DNA from: Aspidapion aeneum
Taxonomy: Eukaryota; Arthropoda; Insecta; Coleoptera; Brentidae
Direction: 5' to 3'
DNA length: 64,000 bases
NCBI GenBank assembly: GCA_963576565.1
Contig: OY755039.1
Span: forward strand, 79,764,755 to 79,828,754
Shown here: piece by piece, positions 11,940 through 23,272 of the stretch
How the letters are laid out: every line of letters begins with the position of its first letter
Position numbering within the stretch: position 1 is the first letter of the stretch
Notes under the pieces: generated by a model
Told to the model about the DNA's origin: nothing
Database searches by the model: none
Seen by the model: the letters and a program-made list of their open reading frames with translations, nothing else
Program-made: the position numbers and the translations under genes

Positions 11940-12875
11940 TCACTCACTAAAATCCTCTAGGTTATCACCAGTGTAACGCTTTAAATCTTTGACATGGAAT
12001 TTTTCAAGAATCTTACCACTTTCGTCTCTTAACTCATAAACTAATTTTCCTATCACCTTGTTTACTATGCATAACTTATACTTCGGAGCTAGCTTAGCAG
12101 AAAAATTATTAGCCTTATTCGATAACACAAAATTTCTTTTCCAAACTCGGTCATTAACATGATAAATATCCGGGTCTCGTTTCCGAAGATTGTAGTGTCT
12201 CAGATTTTTCTTATAGGCATCATCTAAACTCTTTCGAACTTGAAGGTAGTTCTGGGGAATTTTATCCATTTCTTCGCAATACTCTCTACGACTTAAATCG
12301 TTAATACTAAATTCTTCCAGATCATCTATTCTACCATAGAAAGAACCATGCGAAGGCACATATCGTCCAAAGTTTAAGTAAGACGGAACAAAGCCTGTAG
12401 CTTCATGAACGGAAGTATTTAATGCAAACTTGATTTTAAAAAGCTCTTCATCCCAAACCCGATGATCCACACCCTTAATATAGGATCTTATCGCCGTTTC
12501 CAGAGTTCTATTGACTCTTTCCACTTGATTTACCTGTGGATGATAATTCGCATTATAGTGAAGTTTAATACCGTAACTGGCTATCATAGAGCGAAACTTC
12601 TGATCAATAAACTGGCAACCATTGTCCGTTGCCACTATTTGAGGAACTCCGAACAATAAAAATACTTAGTTTTCTACTATTTCAGTGACTTTTCTACCCA
12701 CAGCTTTCGATAAAGGTCTCAAAATACAAAATTTGGAAAATACATCTGAAATACAAAGTATCCAACAGTTACCCTTCTTGGATCGCGGTAACGGACCCAC
12801 AAGATCAATACTAAGATATTGCCAAGGAAATTCTAGTTTCTTTTGTTTTCCCATAAAACCAGGACGAGCCTGAGA
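11940..12875 (-). pseudogene. Gypsy integrase, catalytic core and C-terminal part, one stop
   Basis: This is the 3' portion of the gag-pol frame. It carries the DDE integrase core: the first aspartate in SIDLVGPL (about 12800), the second in ATDNG (after the stop) and the glutamate in QVERVNRTLE. It ends with a C-terminal domain resembling the GPY/F type (LVYELRDESGKILEKFHVKDLKRY region) and stops at 11940. A TAA at 12666-12668 interrupts the core between the first two acidic residues, so this copy cannot make intact integrase. It is separated by E3-A from the rest of the frame. The first 12 codons of the apparent frame starting at 12911 belong to E3, not to Gypsy. Confidence 0.9.
12868..12875. 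repeat. Left 8-bp target-site duplication of E3-A (GCCTGAGA)
   Basis: GCCTGAGA occurs here and at 19464-19471. Removing E3-A and one copy rejoins the Gypsy integrase frame in register. Confidence 0.93.
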
Positions 12876-13544
12876 CATCGAAGAAATAACTGGACAAGAA
12901 GGACAACGCATGTAGAAAATCTCGAGCCCTTGTTATAACGTGAATATCGTACATATCTTCTTCGAATTTAATTTATAAAGAAGTAGGTAAGCCGCGCCGA
13001 TCGAGTCTTGCACGAAAAACCATAGGCGCGCGTACAAAACAAAAATTGAATCAGGTGTCATCGGGTGTTAACGTCGGCTGTCGTCAACGCGAATGCGGCC
13101 GGTCGAAGGTCAAGCGAAACGCGTAATATTTGAAGTAGGTATGTAGACTGATTAATAAATACGTACCTACCCAGGTCGATTTAATTTTCTGTTTTATAAT
13201 ATTTGGGTGATCCGTGAAAATAAACCCAGAGCGGAGGCAATTGCAAATTAACAGAAAAAGTAAAATTTACATTTTTAAAAGGTCATAGTTTTATAACCAT
13301 TTTTTGGATTTTTATGAAAATTTGTGAAATGTCGCATATTTTATATGGTTATGTTAATATTTGCTGGGAGACAAAAATTTACTAAAAAATTTATATCCAC
13401 GGTTTAAACAGACAGACAGAAAGGCGTTAAGGCTATTTCCTAAATTTTAAAGGAGCTAAAAACGTTTTACGCCCTTATGAAACAGACGATAGGAGCCATA
13501 TTTGCAACAAACATTCTAGGTGTTGAACTTGTTTTTTTAAACTA

Positions 13545-14728
13545 CTGGGTGGACCAAAAAAAACCGGATTTTTTTTTTCATTATAACATTTGAATTATAC
13601 CATCGATTTTAATGGGACAAACTGCACTTGCCAGAGAATTAATCAGACATTTAAATAAATATATTTTTTTGTCCGCCATCTCAAAATGCAAGATGGCGGA
13701 TGAAATTAAATTGTACTCTTCAAAGATTCTCGTTTATTCTTGTGTTGCGAACACGTTTTAATTATTTTTTTTAAATCTATAAAAAAACTGCATTCTTGCC
13801 ACGCACAACAAGGTACGAATTAACAAAATCGGTTCGGTGGTTCTAAAAAAATATATTTTTGTTTCAACCATTGTTTTGAATATTATACGATTGCCAATCA
13901 TGTCTGCATTTATTTCCTTATAAATTCATTAATACTGAACCGATTTTAATGAAATAAATAACATCCTGGTCAAAATTGATTGCCTTTTAAAGACTATATG
14001 ATCAAAATTTACAGCCATTCTAAAATTTAAGATGGCGGACAGAATCATACTTGATTCTTTAAGATGGCGTGTTAATTCTTGTTTTCTGACAATGTTTTAG
14101 TTTTTTTTAATCTATGGAAAAGCACTACTTTTGACTCGCACAAAGTAGTACAATCTGGTAAAATCGGTTTGATGGTTCTCAAAAAATCTATTTTTATTTC
14201 AGTCATTGTTTAACAGATTATACGATTGCATTGCTAATCCTGCCTGCATTCATTTCCTTATAAACTCATTATTACTGAACCGATCTTAGTGAAATAAAAA
14301 ATCATTAGGATGTTTTTTATTTCATTAAAATCGGTTTAGTAGTAATGAATTTATAAGGAAATAAATACAGACTTGATTGGCAAGGCAATCGTATAATATG
14401 CAAAACAATGGTTGAAACAAAATTTTTTTTTTATAAACCACTGAACTGATTTTGCTGATTCGTACCTGGTTGTGCGTGGCAAGAATGTAGTTTTCTTACA
14501 AATTTAAAAAAATAATTAAAATATGTTTGCAACAAAAGAATAAACGAGCATCTTTGAAGGTTACATTTTAATTTGGTCTGCCATCTTGGATTTTGAGATG
14601 GCGGCAAAAAAATATATTTAATCAAGTCTGATTAATTCGCTGCGAAGTGTAGTTTGTTCCATTAAAATCAATTCTACAGTTCAAAAGTTATAATGAAAAA
14701 AAATTTCCGGTTTTTTTGGCCCACCTGG
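13545..14728. mobile_element. 1184-bp palindromic MITE inside E3-A, TA ends
   Basis: The outer ends CTGGGTGGACC and, inverted, CC(A/T)GGTGGGCC sit between TA dinucleotides at 13543-13544 and 14729-14730. The two halves are diverged inverted copies along their whole length (about 590 bp each). Both have AAAACCGGA, CATTATAAC, GCCATCTT, CTTGCCACGCACAAC and ACCGATTTTAATGAAAT in mirror order. Copies in E3-B have the same ends, and one is also exactly 1184 bp (44121-45304). The TA duplication suggests Tc1/mariner mobilisation. Confidence 0.82.
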
Positions 14729-14824
14729 TATATAAAAATTTTTAAAGGTTTTTTTTATTCGAAGGTATTTTAGAATTTGGCGTGTACGCCCTTTTATTAT
14801 TACAAGCTTTTATTTAACTTCACC

Positions 14825-14860
14825 TGTATGTATGTATGTATGTATGTGGGTATGTATGTA
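14825..14860. repeat. TGTA microsatellite
   Basis: About eight TGTA/TATG tetramers with one interruption. The same array appears on the other strand in E3-B near 35030-35070 and 43985-44030. Confidence 0.9.
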
Positions 14861-15252
14861 ATCAAATCTTGCAACTCATTTTTGAAGAACTTCCAAACAT
14901 CCGATTAACTTCAAATTTCGCATAGCGTCTTAGTTCCGATGACAATACAATAATATGGTTTCATCCGGTACCTACCTCCCCCTAACGTGGGGGATGGAGA
15001 GGGGGTAAAACTTTAGTTTGTCCGATTTCAACCAAAATTGGTATCTGGGGGTTTTTGAGTATGCGAATTACGAATTTTTGATCAGATTATAAAAATTCAA
15101 TATGGCGGATTCAAATTGGACGATTTAATGTCAAGTTTTTCTGATTACTTTCAACTGACTTCCACGTATCCGATTGACTTCAAATTTCGCATACCGTTAT
15201 AGTTCCGATGAAAATCCAATAATGTGGTATCACTGACTGCCTACCTCCCCCT

Positions 15253-15304
15253 AGAGTCCCTGTATGTTGACATATTTGGATATAAGTCAACATACAGGGA
15301 CTCT
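15253..15304. repeat. 52-bp perfect palindromic insert
   Basis: Two 19-nt arms, AGAGTCCCTGTATGTTGAC and its exact reverse complement, flank a 14-nt loop, ATATTTGGATATAA. It splits the CTACCTCCCCCTA block of the minisatellite unit, which is duplicated on both sides. This is what a small insertion with target duplication would leave. Confidence 0.92.
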
Positions 15305-15587
15305 ACCTCCCCCCTAACGTGGAGGGCGGAGAGGGGGTAAAATTTTAGTTTGTCGGATTTCCACCAAAATTGGTATCTGGGGGTTTTTGAGGATGAGGAT
15401 AACGAACTTTTAATCAGATTACAAAAATTCAATATGGCGGATTCAAAATGGACGATTTAGTGTCAAGTTTTTCTGATTACTTTCAACTGACTTCCACGTA
15501 TCCGATTGACTTCAAATTTCGCATATCGTTATAGTTCCGATGAAAATCCAACAATGTGGTATCACTGACTGCCTACCTCCCCCTAAG

Positions 15588-15633
15588 GTCCCTGTATGTT
15601 GACATATTTGGATATAAGTCAACATACAGGGAC
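15588..15633. repeat. 46-bp palindromic insert, second unit
   Basis: Same palindrome as at 15253-15304 with 16-nt arms (GTCCCTGTATGTTGAC) and the same 14-nt loop. The left outer bases differ (AAG rather than AGA). Confidence 0.9.
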
Positions 15634-15850
15634 TCTACCTCCCCCCTAACGTGGAGGGCGGAGAGGGGGTAAAATTTTAGTTTGTCGGATTTCCACCAAA
15701 ATTGGTATCTGAGGGTTTTTGGGAATGACGATTACGAATTTTTGATCTGATTACAAAAATTCAATATGGCGGATTCAAAATGGACGATTTAATGACGATT
15801 TTTTCTGATTATTTTCAACTGACGTCCACGTAGGTATCTGATTGATTTCA

Positions 15851-17750
15851 AAATTCTTATGCTCTCTCACTAAAAAGGGGGGGGGCGTAGAAGAGGTAAG
15901 GCTTTAGTTTGTTCGATCTCGACTAAAATTAATTAATCCTTGCGTATAATGATCATAATAATAACGACAGTTTTAGCATATGTCGCCTTTGTTGGACGGC
16001 CTTCTCATCGAAGACAGATATTTTAAAATTGACAGGAAAGACTCCCTGCAATATCGATGCGCAAGCTGAAATGCATAGACAAATCTAAAAATTAAAAAAT
16101 AAATTAAGAAAAAAAAACATCGCTTTTATTATTATGATATCAGAACACTCAAAATATTATTTTATGCTTTTTAGTCCATTTTATAAAAGCTTGTTTTCAA
16201 AAAGTTTTTTTTTCTAAATTTATTTCAAATGAAAAACGTTATTTTTTTAACTAATAAATAGGAAAACAGGGTTTATGAAAATGTAAGTAAGTAATATTTA
16301 ACTTTTAATCAAATAAGCTAGGTATACATTTTAAGTTATGTACTTTGTTAACTTTGTTAACTTTGATAGTTTTTTGAGTTTATCTAAAAATAAAATCTTA
16401 AAAAAATAATAGAATATTACAGTGATGTGAGGTAGATGAGGGGTATAAGGCTCACCTTTTTTTACGACTGAATTATCTTAAGACAAAAGTAGAAGCTAAT
16501 ATTTCTGTGACAATTTCCAATGCTTTATAGAGTTATCCAACTAACCCCATGAAAAAAAACACATATAGAAATATTTTACCCCTCTTTCGAATAGTACTGG
16601 TCGCCTAAAACTACACTATCTTTTTTTTTTTAACGTGGCATAAAGGCACTACAACATTTGGTGCGAAAAATTGCCCTAGCTTGTGAAATGAGAAATAGAT
16701 TGAATGTTTAAATATACCTCTACTTTTTTTTATAGTTAGAGCAGGATCAGATCTTTATTCAGTTTTAGGGCATTCTTATTGGCCACCACTTTATTTCTAT
16801 TTTATTACCCTTTCTCTTGAGTAAACTGTTCACGCAATGATCCCGTGTCAACTCGCGAGACATGCATTGTTTCGCGACACACGCCCGCTCTTCATATAAT
16901 TTTATTGGCTTGAGAAAGTTAGGGTGACCATTCGGGCTACTTCGTTGTCAGCCCAGTATAGCGTCTATCTTGTCGAAGACGCGACGCAACGTCGTCTTAT
17001 AATTTGGCCTACATATAGAGGCACTTCCGGGGCATTGCGGGGGCCTTGTCTGGGCATTTCCCGGGCCTTGCGGGAGTTGCCTAGGCTTTTCCGATCCATT
17101 GCTGGGTAGGTCGTCAAAAATTCTTTAAAATGACCGGAGCTTTTTTTAGGTTGTCAAAAATGTTATTCACCAAAGTTAGTGGACTTCGAGGGCATCGCCT
17201 GGGCATATATTGGATGTTTCAATGCCTTTTAAAGTAAAAAAGTTAGCACCGATGAAGCCCTCGGACAGGATAACCAGCCGGGCCATTTTGCAAAAGAATA
17301 ATGCGAAAAATAAAGAAGCTTAGCAATATATGTTCAACTTATATACACCCAACAAGTTTTCGTAGCTACAGGGGTAAAAATGGTCTCGTTTCTCTCGTAT
17401 TTGTTCGTGGGTAGCTCGAAAGCTTAGTCTAACGAGGGTCCAACATCTGATGGATCTATTAAGTGTTGAGAGTTAATTGTTTCGCCCTTATAGAAAAAAA
17501 ATTGCAAAGAAATGGTGCAGCGAAAATTTTATAACACATGGCGCCGCGAAAAAACATTTTGGTAAAAACTGAAAAACTTGATGCCGCAAGCGAAAATTAT
17601 AAAAAAATTTAAAATCTTCGGTAAAAATAGTATCAATTGTTAACATTTTGGTTAGTTTTGAATATTTTGTTCGGTCTTAAATTAATGTGGTGAGATTCAG
17701 TAAAATGCCATGATTTTTTGCAATAAAATAAATATATATATTTTTTTTTT
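15851..17750. other. E3-A interior, non-coding
   Basis: AT-rich sequence shared with E3-B (33810 down to 31691). I see no gene. The 61-codon frame at 16924-17109 is conserved in E3-B (32585-32770) only because the whole element is duplicated; it has no domain. Confidence 0.6.
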
Positions 17751-18492
17751 AGTTAAACGATTTTATTATAAAATTTCACAAAAAATATAAAAATAATTTG
17801 CTAGATTACTACTGTCTAGATGTACCAATAGCGTTACTGGTACATTAGATATTTTTAAAATCGTGGCGCGATTATTAAAGATCAAATTGAGATGTATACG
17901 CGCCACATTTTTATCCCGAACGTAGAATTGATGGGTGTCAATAGATAGTTTAAGTTGTGCTACGTATTTTTACGCATGAGATTTGACAGTTACGCAAGCG
18001 CACTTCGTCACACCGTCGTCAAGGTCACGTTAGGAGCTTACGTATTTACGTTAGCTTACGGCAGTCTGCGGGCAACTTAACGTTACCAAAGAATAGAATT
18101 GGTTGATTGACCGATCGAAAAATGAGGCCTAGACGATAATTTCCGCTTCCAGTACAAACGATTCACTGAAAATATATTCCTACTGTAGTTGAAAGACAAA
18201 AAACAAAATTGGAACGTCAAAAAAACACAGTGCCGAATTCCATATTCTCTGCTATTAGTAGACTTGTTATGGTAACGTAAAAACATTCAACTTAAACTAA
18301 AATTTGGAACAAAACGTAGAGCGCTTAACGTGCAGTTTTACGTAAAAATACGTAGCACAACTTAAACTATCTAATATCTTTAATAATTTACCCCGACTTT
18401 CTATTGAACTTAAAAATATATAATGTGCCAACAGAAATCTTCTAAGGTATTTTTTACTTTTTAGTACAATTTTCGAAAAAAATCGTTTAACT
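17751..18492. mobile_element. 742-bp inverted-repeat unit with nested 428-bp MITE
   Basis: The outer ends share AGTTAAACGATTTT in inverted orientation (17751 and 18492). Inside, 17944-18371 is a 428-bp element whose 27-30-bp ends are perfect inverted repeats, starting GATAGTTTAAGTTGTGC and ending in TACGTATTTTTACG, flanked by TA. The E3-B equivalents, 30949-31690 and 31070-31497, have the same lengths. The 67-codon frame at 18083-18286 lies inside the inner element and is not supported as a gene. Confidence 0.78.
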
Positions 18493-18649
18493 AAAAATAT
18501 AGATTTATATTATTTTTTAATTTTTTTTAAATGAAAAAAAGAGAAGTATGCAAGATGTATAATTATGGCTTTCACAGCCTTTCCATTTCTAGTAGTGCCT
18601 CATGATTACAAGGTTTCTTTTCTGACGATTTTATACAATTCCATTCCTC

Positions 18650-19150
18650 AATCCTTAGTTTATCTGCGATACCTCCGTTTTTTTCATAAAATAGTATTGT
18701 CAGCAGAACAAAACATTAATCTGAAAATCGCATGTTCGTATTTATTTAAATATCAAAGGTCAGAATTTACCTCTTTTGCACTTCTAACCAACCCCTTAAT
18801 TCCGTTTTATTTCATAAATTTGGATTGTCACTAGATCAAATCATAAATCTGAAAATCGCATATTCGTGTCTGTTTTGATTACTAGTTATGAATTTACCCC
18901 CTTTACAGCCCTGACGTCCCCCTACCGCCGTTTTTTTATCATAAAATTATATTGTCACCAGAACCAATCATAAATCTGAAAACGGCATGTTTCTATTTGT
19001 ATTTTTACAAAGTTCTTAATTTACCCCCTTTACAGCCCTTACCCCTTACCACCCCCTACTTCCGATTTTTGTTTGTCCGCATGGTCATATCTGATTTGGT
19101 TTCAAAGTTATGGATTTATCCCTTTTACACCCCTTAACCACCTTTTACCA
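18650..19150. repeat. ~125-bp degenerate tandem repeats in E3-A
   Basis: At least three units (near 18677, 18800 and 18926), plus weaker ones to 19150, share CCGTTTTTT-TCATAAA, ATTGTCA and AATCTGAAAATCGCATG, followed by a TTTACC-CTTTTACA block. They recur inverted at 30300-30800. The short frames here (18565-18834, 18952-19137) are repeat-driven. Confidence 0.75.
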
Positions 19151-19463
19151 CACATCTGTTTTCATAGTATTGTATCGTCATCGGACCTACACTACTTTGC
19201 TAAATTTCATTAAAATCGGTTCACGATAAGTGTGTCAAAAATAAATCGCTAGATTTGATGACAGACATCGCCAGGCTCTGTGAAGTTAATAAAAACGTTT
19301 AAAACATGGTCACCTTAATAGTGTATCTGAACAGGCGCCTTGCATGCCTCCGCCACTGTAACTCGCAAAGTAACGATCGCAGAGCCCTCTTCTTCTGGCA
19401 AAGTTTAACTGGGCTCGCGATTGAGCGATTTGGTGGAGGTTCTTTAGATGTTATATGTTCTCT

Positions 19464-19471
19464 GCCTGAGA
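19464..19471. repeat. Right 8-bp target-site duplication of E3-A (GCCTGAGA)
   Basis: Identical to 12868-12875. The next base inward of the right E3 end is ambiguous, so the duplication may be counted as 7 or 8 bp. Confidence 0.93.
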
Positions 19472-22400
19472 ACTCACTTTTTGGGCATTGCATATATGAC
19501 AGTTTTTGACATACTTTCTCACATCCTGTAACATGCGTGGCCAGTAATACAGTTCCTTTACACGATTTAAAGTTTTATAAATTCCCAAATGCGCAGCCAT
19601 CGAGTCATCGTGGCACTCTTTAAACACCGCTAATCTCTGATTTCTAGGAACAACGAGCTTCCATTCAGGAAAATTCGTACGAACAACCAATTCAGAAGGC
19701 ATATGCTTTAATAGTTTACCATCCTCCACAATAAAATCAGGATACTTTTCGGGGTTTTCCTCTACACTTGTGACCATTCTCAAATACCAAGGGTCTTGCA
19801 AAGCATCTGGTGGAATTACTTCGATTACACACACATCGGAACTTAATAAGTTGTCATCTGGAGGATCGACTGGAGCTCTAGATAATGCGTCTGGTACAAC
19901 ATTAAGAGCACCCTTTCTATGAAGTATCTCCATATCATAGGAACTCAGTTTCATGGCCCACCTAGCCAACCTACCAGTAGGATTCTTAAGATTTGAAAGC
20001 CACAACAACGAGGAATGGTCAGTTATCACCTTAAAGTGAACTCCATCAATATAACCCCTAAATTTCTCAACAGCAAACAAAATGGCGGCCAATTCTTTCT
20101 CAGTTGTGGTCATCTTACGTTCTGTAGCTGACAAAGAACGGGATCCAAATGCTATTACTACATCCTGACTGTCCACTTTTTGTGTTAGAACTGCACCGAC
20201 TCCAACAAACTCTTTAGAAAAATCTGGTGACACCAATACAGGAGCACTAACTAACGCCTCTTTTATCTTAGTAAAGGCTTGATCAGCTTCCTCATTCCAC
20301 ACGATTCTCTGAGATTTACGTTTACCCTTCAATAAGTTGTTGATTGGAGCTACCAAAGTACTAAAATCTTTGACAAACCTTCTGTACCAGCTACAAAGTC
20401 CCATGAAACGCTTTATTTCAGTAGCTGTCCGGGGAACAGGAAATTCGACCATAGCTCTAATTTTATCAAAATCAGTTCTTAATCCCTGAGCGTCAACTAC
20501 AAAGCCAAGATACTTAATTTGATCTCTCATAAAGTTACATTTTTTAAAGTTAATTGTTAAATTTGCAGCGGATAATTTTTCAAAGATTTTTTCAAGGATT
20601 CTTACGTGAAGTTCAAAAGTCGGTGTTACGCAGATGATATCATCGAGATAGACCATGACGTATGGCTCAAATTCTAGTCCCAAAACACTATCCATCAATT
20701 TCTGTTGAGTAGCTGCAGAGTTACAAAGCCCAAATGGCATCACCTGAAATTCAAAAAGACCTCTCCCAGGCACTACAAATGCAGTTTTCTCACAAGATTC
20801 AGGCGATAGAGGTATTTGCCAAAACGCAGACTTTAAATCTATACTACTTAAAAATCTTGCATTACTCAACCTACCAAGAACTTGATCTATCAGCGGTAAA
20901 GGATAAGCTGATTTCTTAGTTACAGCGTTCAATTTGCGACCGTCAAAACAAAACCTTGGAGAACCGTCTGAATTCTCGACTATCAAAACAGGGCTAGCCC
21001 AAGGGCTATTTGAAAGCCTAACTACTTTTAGTTCCAACATCTTATCCAATTCTTCATTTAGGATTTTTAACCTATATGGACTCATTACATGATGTCTCTG
21101 TTTAATCGGAGCTGCATCACCCGTATCAATTTCATGAATTATTTTATTTGTTCTACCCAAAGTTGTAGAAGACAAAGTCTCGAATTTCTTTATCACTTTA
21201 TCCAGACTCGCCAACTGTTCAGGACTCAATTCAGCTTTTGAACAGACATTCGAAACTTCAAACACCGTGCCGTTACTCAAGGCAAATGCCATTGAAATAT
21301 CCGGGTTGTCACCAACAGCATAGCAATCCGTTCCGAAGTCCAACTTTAATGAAAACTGCCGTCCAAAATCTGACCCCAAAATTATACCATGTGATAAGCT
21401 AGGTACTACTAAAAATTTAATTAATTTTACAACACCTTCCAACTCGACAGGAGTCTCTACATATCCATCCACGACATTCAAGGAACCATCTGCGGTTCTG
21501 ATATGTTTTTCACTTGCAGAAGGCAACACATTAGTTTCTAAAATATCTAAAAATATCCCTCCAGGTTTACCAATCACCGAATGGCTAGCGCCGCTGTCCA
21601 CCAAAGCAACAAAAGGCCTGCCTAAAATATGTATCTGAACATACGGCCTAGTATCATTTGCTTGAGGAACAAAAGAAGGACAAATATCAGCAACAGGTTG
21701 TGTAGATGTAAAAAACTCACGAACCTTTTGCTTCCAATCCCGCCAATCTGCATTTAATAAAGAACTATAGGGCTTCTTATATGCACGAGTAGCAACGCCT
21801 ATTGATTGCCTCTTGCACCGTTTTTTTGATTTACACACTGGACAGTTGGGTTTAATTACACCCACACGACCACATCCAAAACAAGTAGGTTCACGCCTTG
21901 GAACTGTTTCAGGTCTCACATTACGAGGTGACTGCTGACGGTGCGAACTCTGATTTGCTGATCTTGAATTTTGCTGGGCTGAATTACTAACTGTAGCTCT
22001 CTTTCTACAAAAAGCAGCTTTATGTCCCTTAAGACCACAGACAAAACACGCTAATGAAGATGCCCCAGGTAAAGACTGGTAGGAAGAACGACCTTGCCCA
22101 TGTCCCCCATTTTCTACCCTAGAAGCGTTGTGATTCGACGAATTGCCGACCTTTGGATAATTAGGTCTATAAAAGGGAGCCCTAGACTCATTAGACCTAA
22201 ATGCCGATGAAGCTGAGGTGGTGCCCAAGGCAGAACACTGATGAGCACAGGAACAGCCCGAACAAACTGGTTGACTAGTACTAGGAAAATGTTCATTTAC
22301 CTCGGAGCTAAACGCATGAACATTGCGACCTCTCCTTGTATTCAAACCAGCCTCTTTCAACGCCATACACTTTTCTCTCAGGACATTCAAATTTGGGATC

Positions 22401-23272
22401 TCTTCAAAAGTTAGCATGGGATGATAACTGTCCAAAAGATTCTTGCGAATTACTTTTGACCTTTCTTGGGTACTAGAAGGTTCGCCCAAGGAATTAAATA
22501 AATTCTCCATAATAGAAATATAAATGACTACTGGCTTTCGAAGTTGAATTTTTATTTTTTGGTTTTCGTCAAAATCTCGAGGCAAAAAGTCTCTCCTCAA
22601 AGCCTTAACCAAAGAGTTCCAGTCTGTAAACCTTTGCATTGTTTTGTTGGATCTAAACCATTCCAACGCAGTACTGGTAAAAAGTTCAACCGCACCGGTA
22701 TATAAATCTTCGAGGCTGCAACCCCTCACTACTCGAAGTTCATCCACCCTCAGCAGAAAATCGATAACCTGGTTTTTATCCGTTTTTCCGTCAAAAGTAA
22801 CTCCCCATTTAGAAATCAACTCAGCCCTAAAAGAACGCACAGTAGCTGCTTCAGCAGCATTATCCAAAAGTGAACCGTCGCGGGCTTCAGCCCCTGCCCC
22901 TATATATCGCTGATGCATATCATCAAAATCTTCCTGTAACACCGACAGAGAAATTAAAGAATCTGTCCTATATTGGACTTGTTCCTCTTCGACACCTTCG
23001 CCAGTGGTTGGTATACGACTAATTCTTCCCAAAATATGTCTAAACCGACTAGTAACTCGCCTATATACTTCCCTATTAACCCCGTCAAAATTGTGAACCT
23101 CTTCCTTAAGCAAAGCTGCACTAACATCAATAGCTGCCTTTTCACTAGCAAAATCAAAACCCTCCCCAGTATAGGTCTTGCCTGCACTCTCCAAATCCAT
23201 TTTAAAGCATCTTCGTAAATATCGCCTTCTAGTTGTGACGTCCGCCCTCTCTGCTGCACCTAAACCTCGCAA
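19464..23272 (-). pseudogene. Gypsy Gag-Pol (gag, protease, RT, RNase H, start of integrase)
   Basis: A single frame of ~1270 codons starts at the ATG at 23272. A capsid-like gag lies at about residues 160-320. A CCHC knuckle is seen near residue 410 (CFVCGLKGHKAAFC); a second near 465 has valine in place of histidine (CFGCGRVGVIKPNC). The aspartic protease motif VDSGASHS is near 558. The RT has SSIDLKSAFWQ and the YLDD active site near 873. RNase H keeps TEKEL, TDHS and DALSR, but the segment that should hold the first catalytic aspartate is deleted between FSKEF and VGVGAVL. The integrase zinc domain (HLG...CHICNAQK) is cut by E3-A at 19463. Gag and pol appear fused with no frameshift. The copy is nearly full length but probably inactive. 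Confidence 0.93.

Larger units (their letters stand above)
14885..15850. repeat. ~270-bp minisatellite in E3-A
   Basis: Three and a half units begin near 14885, 15157 and 15489. Each contains CCGATTGACTTCAAATTTCG, GTTCCGATGA, a CTACCTCCCCCTA block, GGAGAGGGGGTAAAA and CAATATGGCGGATTC. Units without the palindromic insert are ~270 bp and units with it ~322-332 bp. The 63-codon frame at 15241-15432 is incidental. Confidence 0.85.
12876..19463. mobile_element. E3 copy A: 6.6-kb non-coding DNA element
   Basis: The boundaries are fixed by the 8-bp duplication and by identity with E3-B, whose ends are the same. One end reads CATCGAAGAAATAAC; the other, read inward, is (C)AGAGAACATATAAC. They form an imperfect terminal inverted repeat (11 of 15 matches if the C is included). 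I find no transposase or reverse-transcriptase frame. The interior is a mosaic of nested palindromic elements, a minisatellite and tandem repeats, listed separately. The 8-bp duplication fits P, hAT or a few other DNA-transposon groups. The CAT...GAAATAAC end resembles the start of the Drosophila P-element terminal repeat, while CAGAG at the other end resembles hAT. The superfamily stays open. Confidence 0.85.

Noticed and set aside
12877..12911. MRCPSCPVISSM at the start of the 12911 frame as an integrase zinc-finger cysteine pair
   Set aside because: These codons lie in E3, outside the Gypsy target duplication; the true Gypsy zinc domain is at ~19470-19560. The C-x2-C pattern is coincidental.
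14431..14625. 64-codon frame repeated at 35266-35460 and 44224-44418
   Set aside because: It lies in the palindromic MITE; its recurrence follows element copies, with no sign of protein-level constraint.
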